64,000 bases of DNA from Ruoffia halotolerans (GCF_014049385.1 NZ_JACAOA010000004.1:56190-120189), one strand, 5' to 3'; counted from the first letter of the stretch, positions 27,674 through 36,793 are shown. The notes: generated by a model not told the origin, from the sequence alone. Made by a program: numbers and translations.

Positions 27674-28636
27674 ATGTTAGAACACAGTACAACTGTTAGA
27701 GCTGAGACGGTTGATAAAGCAATCGAAAAAGGATTAGCCGAACTGAACATCTCACGTTCTGAAGCAGAAATTCATGTTATTAGTGAAGGTAAAAAAGGAT
27801 TATTTGGTTTTGGTAAGCAAGATGCCATTGTTGAAGTAACAGCGAAAAATGAGTTATCATTATCAGAAATTACTGAACAATTGGAAGAAGAGCAAAAAGT
27901 AAAATCAGATACAACAGAGACTCCCGTTGAAGCCGAACCGATGGTTGTTGAAGTTGACGAAGAAATTAAAATCACTGAAGTGAAAGAACAACCTAAAGAA
28001 AAAGTTGCTCCAAAATCAGAAGTGGTTGAAGCAAAAGCGGTTGAAGAAACTGCGACTGGAGAACCAGTTAAAAAAGAAGTGAAAAAAACTCAACCAAAAC
28101 CTTCTTTAGAACCTAAAAAAGAAGTAAAAGCTGAAGCAGTAACTGAATCAAAATCAGATGAAGACGACCAACAAGAGACATTCACAATTGAAGAAGCAAG
28201 TCAGAAAGTGGCAGTCTACATTCAAGAAGTGATTCAATCCTACGGTGCGCAAGCTGATGTTGAGTTTGAAATATCACGTTCACAAGTGATGTTTAATATT
28301 GAAACAGATAAATCAGGCTTAGTTATTGGTAAGCATGGTAAAATCATCAATTCCCTTCAGATTTTATCGCAAACTTACTTCCAAAGCTTATACCGTCGCC
28401 GCACATCTATTCTATTGAACGTGGGTGATTACCGTGATCGTCGCGCAAGTGTCCTGAGACAAATTGCTCAACGAACGGCAGATGAAGTGTTAGAGACGAA
28501 ACAAACCGTAATCTTAGATCCTTTACCAGCATATGAACGTAAGCAAATTCACGCGCATTTAGCAAGAATTGATCGAATTAAAACACATTCAGAAGGTAAA
28601 GAACCAAATCGTTATTTAGTAGTAGAATATAAATAA
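27674..28636 (+). CDS. khpB: RNA-binding protein KhpB (Jag/EloR)
   Basis: An RNA-binding regulator of cell elongation and division in streptococci and relatives, working with KhpA. It has a Jag-N domain (1-52, with KKGLFGFGKQDA), a long acidic/basic low-complexity linker (about 65-165), a KH domain with GKHG at 219-222, and a C-terminal R3H domain with ERKQIHAHL near 288-296. All three domains are present in the 320 residues. It is followed by a strong terminator, ending the rnpA operon; mnmE is not next here, unlike in many relatives. Confidence 0.95.
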   Translation: MLEHSTTVRAETVDKAIEKGLAELNISRSEAEIHVISEGKKGLFGFGKQDAIVEVTAKNELSLSEITEQLEEEQKVKSDTTETPVEAEPMVVEVDEEIKITEVKEQPKEKVAPKSEVVEAKAVEETATGEPVKKEVKKTQPKPSLEPKKEVKAEAVTESKSDEDDQQETFTIEEASQKVAVYIQEVIQSYGAQADVEFEISRSQVMFNIETDKSGLVIGKHGKIINSLQILSQTYFQSLYRRRTSILLNVGDYRDRRASVLRQIAQRTADEVLETKQTVILDPLPAYERKQIHAHLARIDRIKTHSEGKEPNRYLVVEYK

Positions 28637-28648
28637 GTGAATTCACAC

Positions 28649-28680
28649 AAAAAAGCTAGGACTTCGGTCCTAGCTTTTTT
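28649..28680 (+). terminator. khpB terminator
   Basis: A perfect 12-bp stem with a TTCG tetraloop (AAAAGCTAGGAC with GTCCTAGCTTTT), extended by T. Confidence 0.95.
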
Positions 28681-29509
28681 ATTTGGAGGTGATTTTATTA
28701 GTTACACGCTTCATTTGAGAGTAGTAATGCTTGTAAAGTACAGAGAATTTACTTCGTTCACTTTCATTCCAAGGTTTATTTTTACCACAAAAGTGTAAGA
28801 TAACGGTATTATCCATAATCCAATCATAGGAAATCTCTTTTTGACTCATTATTTCATAAAGAAAAGGTAATCTTGAATCAAAATTATATAATTCATCAGG
28901 TAGAGGTAAGATTTGGTCTCCATATAGACCATTTAGTACATCTTGATCGGGCATAAGCAAGAACTCATGATTTTCCTTTATGAAATTATAGATGGTTTCA
29001 CTTTTCACTTCTTGTCGAATCAAAGTTAAATTCATCAGTAGAACACCGGAATTAAAATAGCTTTTCAATTCACGATTACCTAAGCGTAGACGGTTTATAG
29101 TATCCGTTACTTCTAAACGAGTATGGCTAGACGCTGCATAGAGATAATCATTAATATTTTGATTGTATAACAAGGATAAATCATTAATACACAAAACATC
29201 AGCATCTAAATATAGAATCTTATCAAGATCTGAAGGAAGAAATTCATGGGCTAGCAATCTATAATAGATTGATTCGGGCCATCTTTCACTAGCGGGAGCG
29301 TTTTGGAATATATTCTTACCGATAATAATTGGCTTATATTCCATTTGTAGTTGCTGGCAAAATTTATGAATTAACTTGTTATCTTTTAATTCTTCTTTTT
29401 GAAGTACATAGACAACATACGCTTCTTCTTTTGTATTATTTCTAATGGAAAATAAGGTAGTAAGGAGTGGTTCCGTAAAATTATCAGAAATTGAAAATAA
29501 TAGATTCAT
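28679..29509 (-). CDS. Glycosyltransferase family 8
   Basis: A 276-residue GT-A fold, retaining glycosyltransferase. Features are the N-terminal MNLLFSISDNFTEPLLTTLFSI strand-helix, the nucleotide-sugar/metal motif DAD in KILYLDADVLCI, the DQDVLNGLYGDQILPLP segment and the C-terminal VILHFCGKNKPWN with a family-typical His. The start is the ATG with GGAGG 9 nt upstream; longer in-frame codons have no such site. Relatives add glucose or galactose to lipopolysaccharide, wall polymers or glycoproteins; the acceptor here is unknown. It diverges from ugpB, so the Pho-type boxes could serve both directions. Confidence 0.88.
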   Translation of the reverse strand: MNLLFSISDNFTEPLLTTLFSIRNNTKEEAYVVYVLQKEELKDNKLIHKFCQQLQMEYKPIIIGKNIFQNAPASERWPESIYYRLLAHEFLPSDLDKILYLDADVLCINDLSLLYNQNINDYLYAASSHTRLEVTDTINRLRLGNRELKSYFNSGVLLMNLTLIRQEVKSETIYNFIKENHEFLLMPDQDVLNGLYGDQILPLPDELYNFDSRLPFLYEIMSQKEISYDWIMDNTVILHFCGKNKPWNESERSKFSVLYKHYYSQMKRVTNKITSK

Positions 29510-29610
29510 CTTAAAAGCCTCCATTTTTACTGTTGAATCGATTATACCAAAATTAGAGCAAGTTGGATATGAAGGAATAGTTATTATAAAGTTCGATACA
29601 ATAAGATGCC

Positions 29611-29695
29611 TTAACATTAAATTTACATAAATTTTACAAAGAAAGACCAATCTTTACAGAGTATTTACGTTAAATTAATATCCACTTTGTATGAT
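29611..29695 (+). promoter_or_regulatory. Candidate PhoP (Pho box) repeats and -10 upstream of ugp
   Basis: Direct repeats TTAACA (29611), TTTACA (29622) and TTTACA (29633) are spaced exactly 11 bp. After a gap come TTTACA (29653) and TTTACG (29664), again 11 bp apart. Firmicutes PhoP binds TT(A/T/C)ACA repeats with about 5-nt gaps. A TATGAT -10 at 29690-29695 follows and no standard -35 is present, as in activator-dependent promoters. Confidence 0.65.
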
Positions 29696-29759
29696 AAGAG
29701 TCGGAAATGAATGCAGGTTTATTGCGTTTCTAAAATTAATTATAAGGAGGAATTGTATC

Positions 29760-31076
29760 TTGAATACAATTAAAAAAGTTTTTGCATTTATTATTTTAGC
29801 CATATTATTTGTGGGTAACTTAGGATTAACTGCAACAGGTGTTTATGCTCAGGAGCCTGTAGAATTAGTTTTCTGGCATGGAATGGGTGGTAATGCTGGT
29901 GAAGCTTTACAAGCTTTAGTAGACGAATTTAACGAATCTCAAGATGGAGTGACTGTTAATGCACAATATCAAGGAACTTATGATGAGACGTTAACAAAAT
30001 TACGCTCATCTGCTTCAGGTTCTGAAGTAGAGGCAGATATTGTACAAGTATTCGAATTAGGAACAACATTCATGATTGATTCTGGATTAACTGTTCCAGT
30101 TCAAGAATTCATCGATTCAAGTGGTTACGACATCTCTCAAATCGAACCAAACTTAGCTGCATACTATACAATTGATGATCAATTAAATTCTATGCCATTC
30201 AACTCTTCAACTCCAATTATGTACTATAACGCTGACATTTTTGAAGCAGCAGGTATTGAAGAAGCACCTAGTTCTTTAGCAGAAATCATTGAAATTTCAC
30301 CACAATTACAAGAAGCTGGAGCAGCAATGCCAATCTCTCTACGAATCTACGGTTGGTATTTAGAACAATGGTTCTCTAAACAAGAAGAAGATATCTATGA
30401 CAACGGTAATGGACGTGAAGGCGCGCCAACTGAAACTGTATTCGTTGAAAACGGAGCAATGGAAAAAACTATCTCTAAATGGGTAGAAGGTATGGAAGCT
30501 GGAGCAATCCCTAACGTAGGACGTACAGGTGGACAACCTGAATTCGTAGCTGGACAATCAGCAATTACAATTGGTTCTACTGCAAGTTTACGTCAAATCT
30601 TAACAGAAGTTGACGGACGTTTTGAAGTAGGTACTGCTTACTTCCCAGGTGTTGACGAAGAAGACCAAGGTGGCGTTTCAATCGGTGGAGCTTCATTATG
30701 GATGATCGAATCTGGTGACGACGCTAAGAAACAAGCAACTTGGGAATTCATTGAATTCTTAATTTCACCAGAATCACAAGCGAAATGGAACCGTGATACA
30801 GGATACTTCCCAATCACAACAGCAACTCACGAAGAGCAAGTATTCTTAGATAACTTAGCTGAGTTCCCACAATTCCAAACAGCGATTGACCAATTACATG
30901 AGTCAACTCCTGAATCACAAGGTGCATTATCTGGTGTGAACCAAGAAGCACGTCAAATCTATGAAACTGAATTAGAAAATGTATTAAATGGTGCAGCAGA
31001 TCCAGCTAGTGCAGTGCAATCAATGGCTGACCAAGTGAATGCAGCTTTAGAAAACTATAACGCTGCTAACCAATAA
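29760..31076 (+). CDS. ugpB: sn-Glycerol-3-phosphate/glycerophosphodiester ABC transporter, substrate-binding protein (UgpB-like)
   Basis: Extracellular solute-binding protein of family 1. A TTG start is chosen because AAGGAGG stands 9 nt before it, giving 438 residues. The signal peptide (residues 1-32) ends in GVYAQEP and has no lipobox Cys, unusual for a Gram-positive binding protein. The mature start ELVFWHGMGGNAGEALQALV is UgpB-like, and WMIESGDDAKKQATWEFIEF is also typical. The link to a ugpQ phosphodiesterase in the same operon supports glycerophosphodiester or glycerol-3-phosphate as substrate. A terminator follows, so it is likely made in excess over the permeases. Confidence 0.9.
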   Translation: MNTIKKVFAFIILAILFVGNLGLTATGVYAQEPVELVFWHGMGGNAGEALQALVDEFNESQDGVTVNAQYQGTYDETLTKLRSSASGSEVEADIVQVFELGTTFMIDSGLTVPVQEFIDSSGYDISQIEPNLAAYYTIDDQLNSMPFNSSTPIMYYNADIFEAAGIEEAPSSLAEIIEISPQLQEAGAAMPISLRIYGWYLEQWFSKQEEDIYDNGNGREGAPTETVFVENGAMEKTISKWVEGMEAGAIPNVGRTGGQPEFVAGQSAITIGSTASLRQILTEVDGRFEVGTAYFPGVDEEDQGGVSIGGASLWMIESGDDAKKQATWEFIEFLISPESQAKWNRDTGYFPITTATHEEQVFLDNLAEFPQFQTAIDQLHESTPESQGALSGVNQEARQIYETELENVLNGAADPASAVQSMADQVNAALENYNAANQ

Positions 31077-31092
31077 TTGTTGAACTATCAAG

Positions 31093-31134
31093 AGGCTGGG
31101 GATATACCAATTTGGTATGCCCAGCCTTTCTTTT
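31093..31134 (+). terminator. Intra-operon terminator between ugpB and ugpA
   Basis: AGGCTGGG pairs with CCCAGCCT, with an inner ATACCA/TGGTAT stem and a T-rich tail. It is expected to reduce read-through into the permease genes. Confidence 0.85.
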
Positions 31135-31158
31135 ATTTAAAAAGTATAGGGGATTAAT

Positions 31159-32043
31159 ATGGAGCAAGTGAAAATTATTAAAGAAGAAAGGTCCTTGGTT
31201 GATCGCATAAAAGGGTATGGTTATTTATTACCTGCAATCGTTATTTTATGTTTATTTATGTTCTGGCCTTTTATACAAACTATCTATAGAAGTTCGTTCT
31301 TAACTAACAATATGGGTGAGAATGCTCAGTTCTTAGAATTAGGTAACTATCAAGAATTATTAACATCAAGTAGTTTCTGGAATAGTGTTCTTGTAACATT
31401 ACACTTCGTACTGATCGTGGTAGTTGTGGGTGTATCCATTGGATTCTTAACAGCTCTACTTTGTCAGAAGACTTTCCCAGGTATCAAATTCTTTAGTACA
31501 AGTTATGCGATGCCAATGGCGATTGCATCTGCAGGGATGGCCATGATTTTCCAAGTCATGTTGAATCCGACGGTAGGGATTGTGAACCGTGTCTTAGGTA
31601 CTTTTACTAATTATCTAGCAACACCCGATACAGCCTTATTAGCAGTAGGTATCCTAACAGGTTGGTTAAATAGTGGGATGAATTTCTTATATTTTTCATC
31701 AGGACTTGCAAGTATCGATGAGTCATTATATGAGAGTGGATCTATTGATGGAGCTAATGGCTTACAAAAATTTTTATTTATCACTTTACCTTCTCTTAAG
31801 CCAACTTTATTCTTTGTCATTGTGACGAATGTTATCAATGCTTTCCAAGGTTTCGGACAGATTAATATCTTAACTAAAGGTGGACCGGGTCAATCAACTA
31901 ACGTAATTGTTTACGATATCTATCGTAATGCCTTCATGAACTATCGTTATGGCTTTGCCTCAGCAGAGTCGGTTGTTTTATTCGTTATCGTTATGGTACT
32001 CACCATTATCATGTTCCGATTCAGAAAGGGGGCTAATAACTAA
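31159..32043 (+). CDS. ugpA: Glycerol-3-phosphate ABC transporter permease UgpA
   Basis: A six-helix permease of the MalF/UgpA class, 294 residues. It has an N-terminal membrane helix (VDRIKGYGYLLPAIVILCLF), a periplasm-facing loop, and the EAA coupling motif in ESGSIDGANGLQKFLFITLP (about residues 195-214) that contacts the ATPase. It overlaps ugpE by one base, so the two permeases are translated together. Confidence 0.93.
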   Translation: MEQVKIIKEERSLVDRIKGYGYLLPAIVILCLFMFWPFIQTIYRSSFLTNNMGENAQFLELGNYQELLTSSSFWNSVLVTLHFVLIVVVVGVSIGFLTALLCQKTFPGIKFFSTSYAMPMAIASAGMAMIFQVMLNPTVGIVNRVLGTFTNYLATPDTALLAVGILTGWLNSGMNFLYFSSGLASIDESLYESGSIDGANGLQKFLFITLPSLKPTLFFVIVTNVINAFQGFGQINILTKGGPGQSTNVIVYDIYRNAFMNYRYGFASAESVVLFVIVMVLTIIMFRFRKGANN

Positions 32044-32903
32044 TGCAAGCTACATCAAATTCTATTGAGAAGAAATATATTCGTCGTCAACGCATAGGAC
32101 GTATTGCTTTAGTGGGATTAAATATTATCGCGTGGTTATTCACCATGTTCCCATTAATCTATGCTTTCTTAATGGCTATTAAGCCAGCCGGGGAATTATA
32201 TGATCCTAGTAGTATCCTATTCCCGCAGAATCCGACATTGACTAACTTTGTGGATGTGTTTGATATTGCACCGATTGGTCGTTATATTACTAATTCTTTA
32301 ATCGTAGCAGTATCCATTACCTTATTACAGATTACGACGTCTGTCTTAGCCGCTTTTGCCTTTAGATTTTTGAAATTCAAAGGAAAAGGCATTGTCTATG
32401 GTCTCATCTTATCAACGATGATGATTCCTGGTGAAGCGGTGATTATCTCGCAATTTTTAATGGTTTCTAGCTGGGGAATTACAGATTCGTTAATCGTATT
32501 AATTATTCCTTTTGTAGTCTCTGCTTTTAATATTTTCTTATGTGTACAAGCTTTAGAGAATTTCCCGTATGAAGTCTATGAGTCAGCTAAGATTGATGGC
32601 TGTAGTGATGTTCGCTTTGCTTTCACTATGGTTCTTCCGTTAATTAAACCAACCATTGGTGCGATGGCCGTACAATCCTTCTTATCTGGATGGAATATGT
32701 ATATGTGGCCACTCTTAGTAACGAATAATGATGCCAACAGAACGGTACAGATTGGTATCTCTATGTTGAACAGTGTCGACTCACAATCAATGGTATTGAT
32801 GGTTGCCGGAGTTGTTATCTGTATGATTCCAAGTTTAGCCATATTCATTGTCGGACAACGTAATATGGTTAAGGGATTAACTTCTGGAGCTGTTAAAGGA
32901 TAA
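32043..32903 (+). CDS. ugpE: Glycerol-3-phosphate ABC transporter permease UgpE
   Basis: Second permease, MalG/UgpE class, 286 residues with six predicted membrane helices. The EAA motif is ESAKIDGCSDVRFAFTMVLP, and the protein ends in the family-typical GQRNMVKGLTSGAVKG. GAAAGGGGGC lies upstream inside the end of ugpA. Confidence 0.93.
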   Translation: MQATSNSIEKKYIRRQRIGRIALVGLNIIAWLFTMFPLIYAFLMAIKPAGELYDPSSILFPQNPTLTNFVDVFDIAPIGRYITNSLIVAVSITLLQITTSVLAAFAFRFLKFKGKGIVYGLILSTMMIPGEAVIISQFLMVSSWGITDSLIVLIIPFVVSAFNIFLCVQALENFPYEVYESAKIDGCSDVRFAFTMVLPLIKPTIGAMAVQSFLSGWNMYMWPLLVTNNDANRTVQIGISMLNSVDSQSMVLMVAGVVICMIPSLAIFIVGQRNMVKGLTSGAVKG

Positions 32904-32927
32904 TCATTTTTAAGGAGAAAGTTAATA

Positions 32928-34058
32928 ATGGCAAAATTACAATTAAAAAAAGTAGCTAAAATCTATGAAGATGGCTATAAAGCAGTGAAAAATATTGATC
33001 TAGACATAGAAGATAAGGAATTCATCGTCTTAGTAGGTCCTTCAGGATGTGGAAAGTCTACGACTCTTCGAATGATTGCGGGTCTAGAAGGAATCTCTGA
33101 AGGTGAGATGTATATTGGTGATACATTAGTCAATAATATTCCTCCTAAAGAGCGAGATATCGCGATGGTATTCCAATCCTATGCCTTATATCCTCATATG
33201 ACCGTACGTGATAACATTGCCTTTGCCTTGCGTATGGCGGGTGTGAATAAGCAAGAACGATATAAGCGTGTTGATGAAGTCGCAAGTGTATTACAATTAT
33301 CTGAATTATTGGATAAGAAGCCAGGAGCTTTATCAGGGGGTCAACGTCAACGTGTGGCGCTAGGTCGTGCCATGGTTCGTAATCCTAAAATATTCTTATT
33401 AGATGAGCCATTATCTAACTTAGATGCAAAATTACGTGTCACCATGCGTTCTGAGATAGTTAGCTTACACCGTAAGCTACAAACAACTTTTGTCTATGTA
33501 ACTCATGACCAGACTGAAGCAATGACAATGGGAACGCGTATTGCGGTGATGAGTGTTGGGAACGTTGAACAATTCGATACACCAGCTAACCTTTACTTTA
33601 ACCCTGCCAATGTCTTTGTGGCAGAATTCATCGGAAGCCCACAGATGAATATGTTAGAAGGTAGATTAGTCAAAGAAGCTAGTGATGTCTTCTTCACAAC
33701 CACAGACAAAAAAATCCACCTATCTCAAGAATTAGTTGACCGTATTCATGTTGATTTTCAAGGTCAAGAAGTCTTACTAGGTATTCGTCCAGAGAATATT
33801 CACTATCAAGCTACTGCAGAAGACGAGAATACCGTGACTGTCCTTGCTAAGAATGTAGAACAAATCGGTTCAGATACCTTTGTTTATTTCGACCTAGAAT
33901 CTGCCAAACGTGAATGTGCAGCCAGATTCAACCCACCACGTATGGTTCCAATTGAGACTGAGATACACATTTCACTTGATTTAACGAGAGCTTTATTGTT
34001 TGATAAAGAGAGCCAACAAACAATTCTTACTGCATGTTCAGTAGAAGGAGTCCTATAA
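32928..34058 (+). CDS. ugpC: ABC transporter ATPase UgpC (MalK family)
   Basis: Provides ATP hydrolysis for the Ugp importer. The 376-residue protein has Walker A GPSGCGKST, the Q-loop in AMVFQSYALYPHMTV, signature LSGGQRQRVALGRAM, Walker B IFLLDEPLSNLD and switch His in VYVTHDQTEA. The C-terminal regulatory TOBE domain (about 235-376) includes LLGIRPENIH. It could also energise other family 1 sugar importers lacking their own ATPase. AAGGAG lies upstream; ugpQ follows by 3 nt. Confidence 0.94.
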   Translation: MAKLQLKKVAKIYEDGYKAVKNIDLDIEDKEFIVLVGPSGCGKSTTLRMIAGLEGISEGEMYIGDTLVNNIPPKERDIAMVFQSYALYPHMTVRDNIAFALRMAGVNKQERYKRVDEVASVLQLSELLDKKPGALSGGQRQRVALGRAMVRNPKIFLLDEPLSNLDAKLRVTMRSEIVSLHRKLQTTFVYVTHDQTEAMTMGTRIAVMSVGNVEQFDTPANLYFNPANVFVAEFIGSPQMNMLEGRLVKEASDVFFTTTDKKIHLSQELVDRIHVDFQGQEVLLGIRPENIHYQATAEDENTVTVLAKNVEQIGSDTFVYFDLESAKRECAARFNPPRMVPIETEIHISLDLTRALLFDKESQQTILTACSVEGVL

Positions 34059-34061
34059 GAT

Positions 34062-34796
34062 ATGAGTAAAATAATTGCACACCGCGGTTATAGCGGAAGA
34101 TTCCCTGAGAACACTATGCTCGCTTTTACTAAAGCTGTAGAATACGGTGCTCAAGGGATTGAATTAGATATTCAATTAACTAAAGATAAAGAAATTGTAA
34201 TCTGTCATGATGAAAAAATTGATCGTACATCGAATGCCCTAGGCTTCATCACGAATCTGACTTTAGAAGAACTAAAAACGTATGAATTCCGTAATGGGAT
34301 GGAAGACTTAGAAGATGAGGGTTCAGAAAATATTAAGATACCCACTTTAGTTGAGTTCTTAGACTGGTTCCAGACAACCGATATTATGGTCAATATTGAA
34401 CTGAAGACATCTTACTTTGCTTATGATGAGATGGCAGGCATTGCCGTAGACTTAGTGAAAGAACGTGGCTTAGAAGACCGTGTTATCTTCTCTTCTTTCA
34501 ATCATTTCTCAATTCAAGCGATTAAAGAAATCGATTCGAACATAGCATGTGGTTTCTTAACAGTAGCTAACATATTGAATCCAGGACAATACTGCAAAAA
34601 ATATGGGGTGGAACATTATCATCCTATGTTCGTCTCAGCTCTTTTAAACCCTGAGATAGTGAAGGAATGTAAAGACCTTAATGTAGGCATTAATGCCTAC
34701 ACAGCCAATGAAAGAGAACATATTCAAGCCTTATTAGACTTAGGCATTGAAGGAATTATTACCAATGAAGTCGAATTAGCCATGACGTTAGTTTAA
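34062..34796 (+). CDS. ugpQ: Glycerophosphodiester phosphodiesterase
   Basis: Cleaves glycerophosphodiesters into glycerol-3-phosphate and an alcohol. The 244-residue TIM-barrel protein has the active-site motifs IAHRGYSGRFPENT (catalytic His and Arg), GIELDIQLTKD (metal-binding Glu/Asp) and VICHDEKIDRTS. The C-terminal INAYTANE and GIEGIITNEV are typical. There is no signal peptide, so it acts inside the cell on imported diesters. It is the last gene of ugpBAECQ. Confidence 0.95.
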   Translation: MSKIIAHRGYSGRFPENTMLAFTKAVEYGAQGIELDIQLTKDKEIVICHDEKIDRTSNALGFITNLTLEELKTYEFRNGMEDLEDEGSENIKIPTLVEFLDWFQTTDIMVNIELKTSYFAYDEMAGIAVDLVKERGLEDRVIFSSFNHFSIQAIKEIDSNIACGFLTVANILNPGQYCKKYGVEHYHPMFVSALLNPEIVKECKDLNVGINAYTANEREHIQALLDLGIEGIITNEVELAMTLV

Positions 34797-34812
34797 TAGA
34801 GTGACTTTCCAT

Positions 34813-34850
34813 ATCCTGATAAACTCCTCAAAGGTTTATCAGGATTTTTT
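34813..34850 (+). terminator. ugp operon terminator
   Basis: A perfect 12-bp stem, ATCCTGATAAAC with GTTTATCAGGAT, followed by six T. Confidence 0.93.
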
Positions 34851-34851
34851 G

Positions 34852-34912
34852 TTGACATCTAACTGTATTACTAATATAATACACTTGTGAATTGTATTAA
34901 GTGGATAATACA
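34852..34912 (+). promoter_or_regulatory. Consensus promoter with two identical GntR operators
   Basis: TTGACA (34852-34857), a 17-nt spacer and TATAAT (34875-34880) give a perfect sigma-A promoter. Two perfect palindromes TGTATTA-N6-TAATACA lie at 34864-34883 (over the spacer and -10) and 34893-34912 (over the start site), with centres 29 bp apart. They are the obvious binding sites of the GntR regulator encoded next. Confidence 0.88.
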
Positions 34913-34934
34913 CTGTTAGGAAGGAGGCTAGACC

Positions 34935-35315
34935 ATGGAATTTGATAAACGGTCCCCCATATATGAGCAATTGAAGCATCATTATAAGCAAATCATTGTG
35001 GCGGGAGACTATAAGGCGGGGGATAAGCTCCCTTCGCGTAGAGAGATTGCCCAAGAGTTAAAGATTAACCCTAATACCGTTCAGAGAGCCTTGAAGGAAC
35101 TTGAAGAGGAGGAGATTATTGTGTCAGAGCCAAATGTACCAAGTACTGTAACGATGAATACAGAAGTGATTGAAAAGTTGAAACAAAGCATGTTACATGA
35201 TGCGATGGTCCAGTTCTATGATGCGATTCAACCTCTTGGGATTGAAGCCCATGAACTATTAGCCTCTTTAGGGGAATATATTGAGGAAAGGAGTGGTATA
35301 GATGATAGAGATTAA
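34935..35315 (+). CDS. GntR-family (YtrA subfamily) transcriptional regulator
   Basis: A 126-residue repressor with an N-terminal winged helix (PIYEQLKHHYKQII, GDKLPSRREIAQELKINPNT, ALKELEEEEII) and a short helical C-terminal dimerisation part of about 50 residues, the size of the YtrA subfamily. These proteins usually repress an adjacent ABC-transporter operon and respond to wall-active agents. AAGGAGG lies upstream. The last 14 nt overlap the ATPase gene, so it is the first gene of the operon and likely autoregulated through the two palindromes. Confidence 0.93.
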   Translation: MEFDKRSPIYEQLKHHYKQIIVAGDYKAGDKLPSRREIAQELKINPNTVQRALKELEEEEIIVSEPNVPSTVTMNTEVIEKLKQSMLHDAMVQFYDAIQPLGIEAHELLASLGEYIEERSGIDDRD

Positions 35316-35988
35316 AGGAGTAAGTCGGTCTTTCGGTAAGAAAGAGGTATTGAAGGATGTGTCCTTTACTATCAACAAACGAGAGATTACGTGCTTGGTC
35401 GGGGAGAATGGGTCAGGAAAGACTACCTTAATGAATCTCTTAATGAAGTTATTGCCTAATGATTCAGGTGAATTCTTAATCGATGGCCAAGCGATTCGCT
35501 TCCAAGACTTCAACCGTATCTCCTATATTCCAGATCAGATTATTGTCTTGAAGCATATGACCATTCAACAAGCGCTTGATTTTATGGCAACCTATTACAC
35601 TTCATTCAATCCTAAACGGGCGGATGAAATGATTGAATTCTTCCATCTGAACCGCCATGATCAGATTGGTCGCTTATCCAAAGGGAATATTGCCAAGGTC
35701 AACTTATTATTAGGTCTGTCCTTAGATACAGACTACGTTATTATGGATGAACCTTTCTCTGGTATTGATATTCTTACGCGTGAAGAGATTGCTAGTGTCT
35801 TTACTTCTAAGATTATTGAAGGGCGAGGTGTTCTCATATCAACCCACGAGATTAATGATATTGAGATGTTAATTGACAAAGTCGTTATGTTAAAAGATGG
35901 CCATGTGGTGAATGAATTCTATCCAGAATCAGTCCGTTTTGAAGAAGGGCATAGTATTGTGGATAAGATGCGGGAGGTGTATAGATAA
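35302..35988 (+). CDS. ABC transporter ATPase of the GntR-linked operon
   Basis: A 228-residue ATPase with Walker A GENGSGKTT, a divergent signature LSKGNIAKVNLLLGLS, Walker B YVIMDEPFSGID and switch His in STHEIND. The signature lacks the usual SGGQ, as in YtrB-like and other exporter ATPases. It overlaps both neighbours (GntR by 14 nt, permease by 1 nt). It probably exports or senses a peptide or antibiotic with the permease that follows; the substrate is unknown. Confidence 0.9.
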   Translation: MIEIKGVSRSFGKKEVLKDVSFTINKREITCLVGENGSGKTTLMNLLMKLLPNDSGEFLIDGQAIRFQDFNRISYIPDQIIVLKHMTIQQALDFMATYYTSFNPKRADEMIEFFHLNRHDQIGRLSKGNIAKVNLLLGLSLDTDYVIMDEPFSGIDILTREEIASVFTSKIIEGRGVLISTHEINDIEMLIDKVVMLKDGHVVNEFYPESVRFEEGHSIVDKMREVYR

Positions 35989-36782
35989 TGAAATTCTTAA
36001 ACTTATTAACTGATGAGTTGAGACGCGCTCGTATATTCTATGGCCTACTCATGATTAGTGTGCTTTTAGTCCAAGCTTTCAATATCGGTAATATGATAAT
36101 AAGAAACCGTCAGATTGTTCGTGAAGGTCATCCTGTAGCACTTTATTTAACAGATTTTTTTGATTCATCTGGTTTATATCCGATGGTTATTGGAGGAGCA
36201 GCCTTTGCTTTAATCTTATATGCTGTTATTATCTGGTTACGTGAATGGTATTTTCAAGGAAATTATATGTACCGCTTACTTATCTTACCTGGGAACCGAG
36301 CACCGATTGCTTTTGCTAAAGTAGCAACCATATTACTGCTGATGTCGGGCCTACTCTTGTTACAGTTAGGGATTTTCTATGTAACCCATTGGATTCTTCA
36401 GATGGTGTTCCAAGATAATTACTTAGGATTAGGGGTTCTTCTTCAGATAGCTCAACAATTTACTATAAGTTATATCTTATTTCCGCTTCATCCTTTGACA
36501 GCCCTATTCAACTATGGCTTTGGGATTTGTTTCTTATTAGTCTTGATGAATAACTGTATCTTGATCTTTAGTTATAAAGGTCATGGATTACTTAAGACAA
36601 TAGGTCTGACTTTGGTCTATGATGTAATCATGTTAGCTTTATTGATAGGATTCTTCCTATCGATTCGCAATCCATTGACTACTACAGAAGTGACAACAAT
36701 GGTTATCGTATTCCTAGTCGGCTATCTAATCATCCATAGTGGATGGATGTATTGGCTCATGAATTATTACATTAGTATATAG
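35988..36782 (+). CDS. ABC transporter permease of the GntR-linked operon
   Basis: A 264-residue integral membrane protein with about six hydrophobic helices (for example around residues 15-35, 62-85, 105-135, 155-170, 178-200 and 208-260). It has no clear conserved motif. Position and one-base overlap with the ATPase gene mark it as the ABC-2-like membrane partner. Confidence 0.8.
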   Translation: MKFLNLLTDELRRARIFYGLLMISVLLVQAFNIGNMIIRNRQIVREGHPVALYLTDFFDSSGLYPMVIGGAAFALILYAVIIWLREWYFQGNYMYRLLILPGNRAPIAFAKVATILLLMSGLLLLQLGIFYVTHWILQMVFQDNYLGLGVLLQIAQQFTISYILFPLHPLTALFNYGFGICFLLVLMNNCILIFSYKGHGLLKTIGLTLVYDVIMLALLIGFFLSIRNPLTTTEVTTMVIVFLVGYLIIHSGWMYWLMNYYISI

Positions 36783-36793
36783 GAGGGTTGAAT

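Noticed and set aside
28681..28695. Anti-Shine-Dalgarno-like GGAGGTGATTT after khpB
   Set aside because: It resembles a ribosome binding site on the plus strand but no plus-strand gene follows; it is the end of the glycosyltransferase gene on the minus strand.
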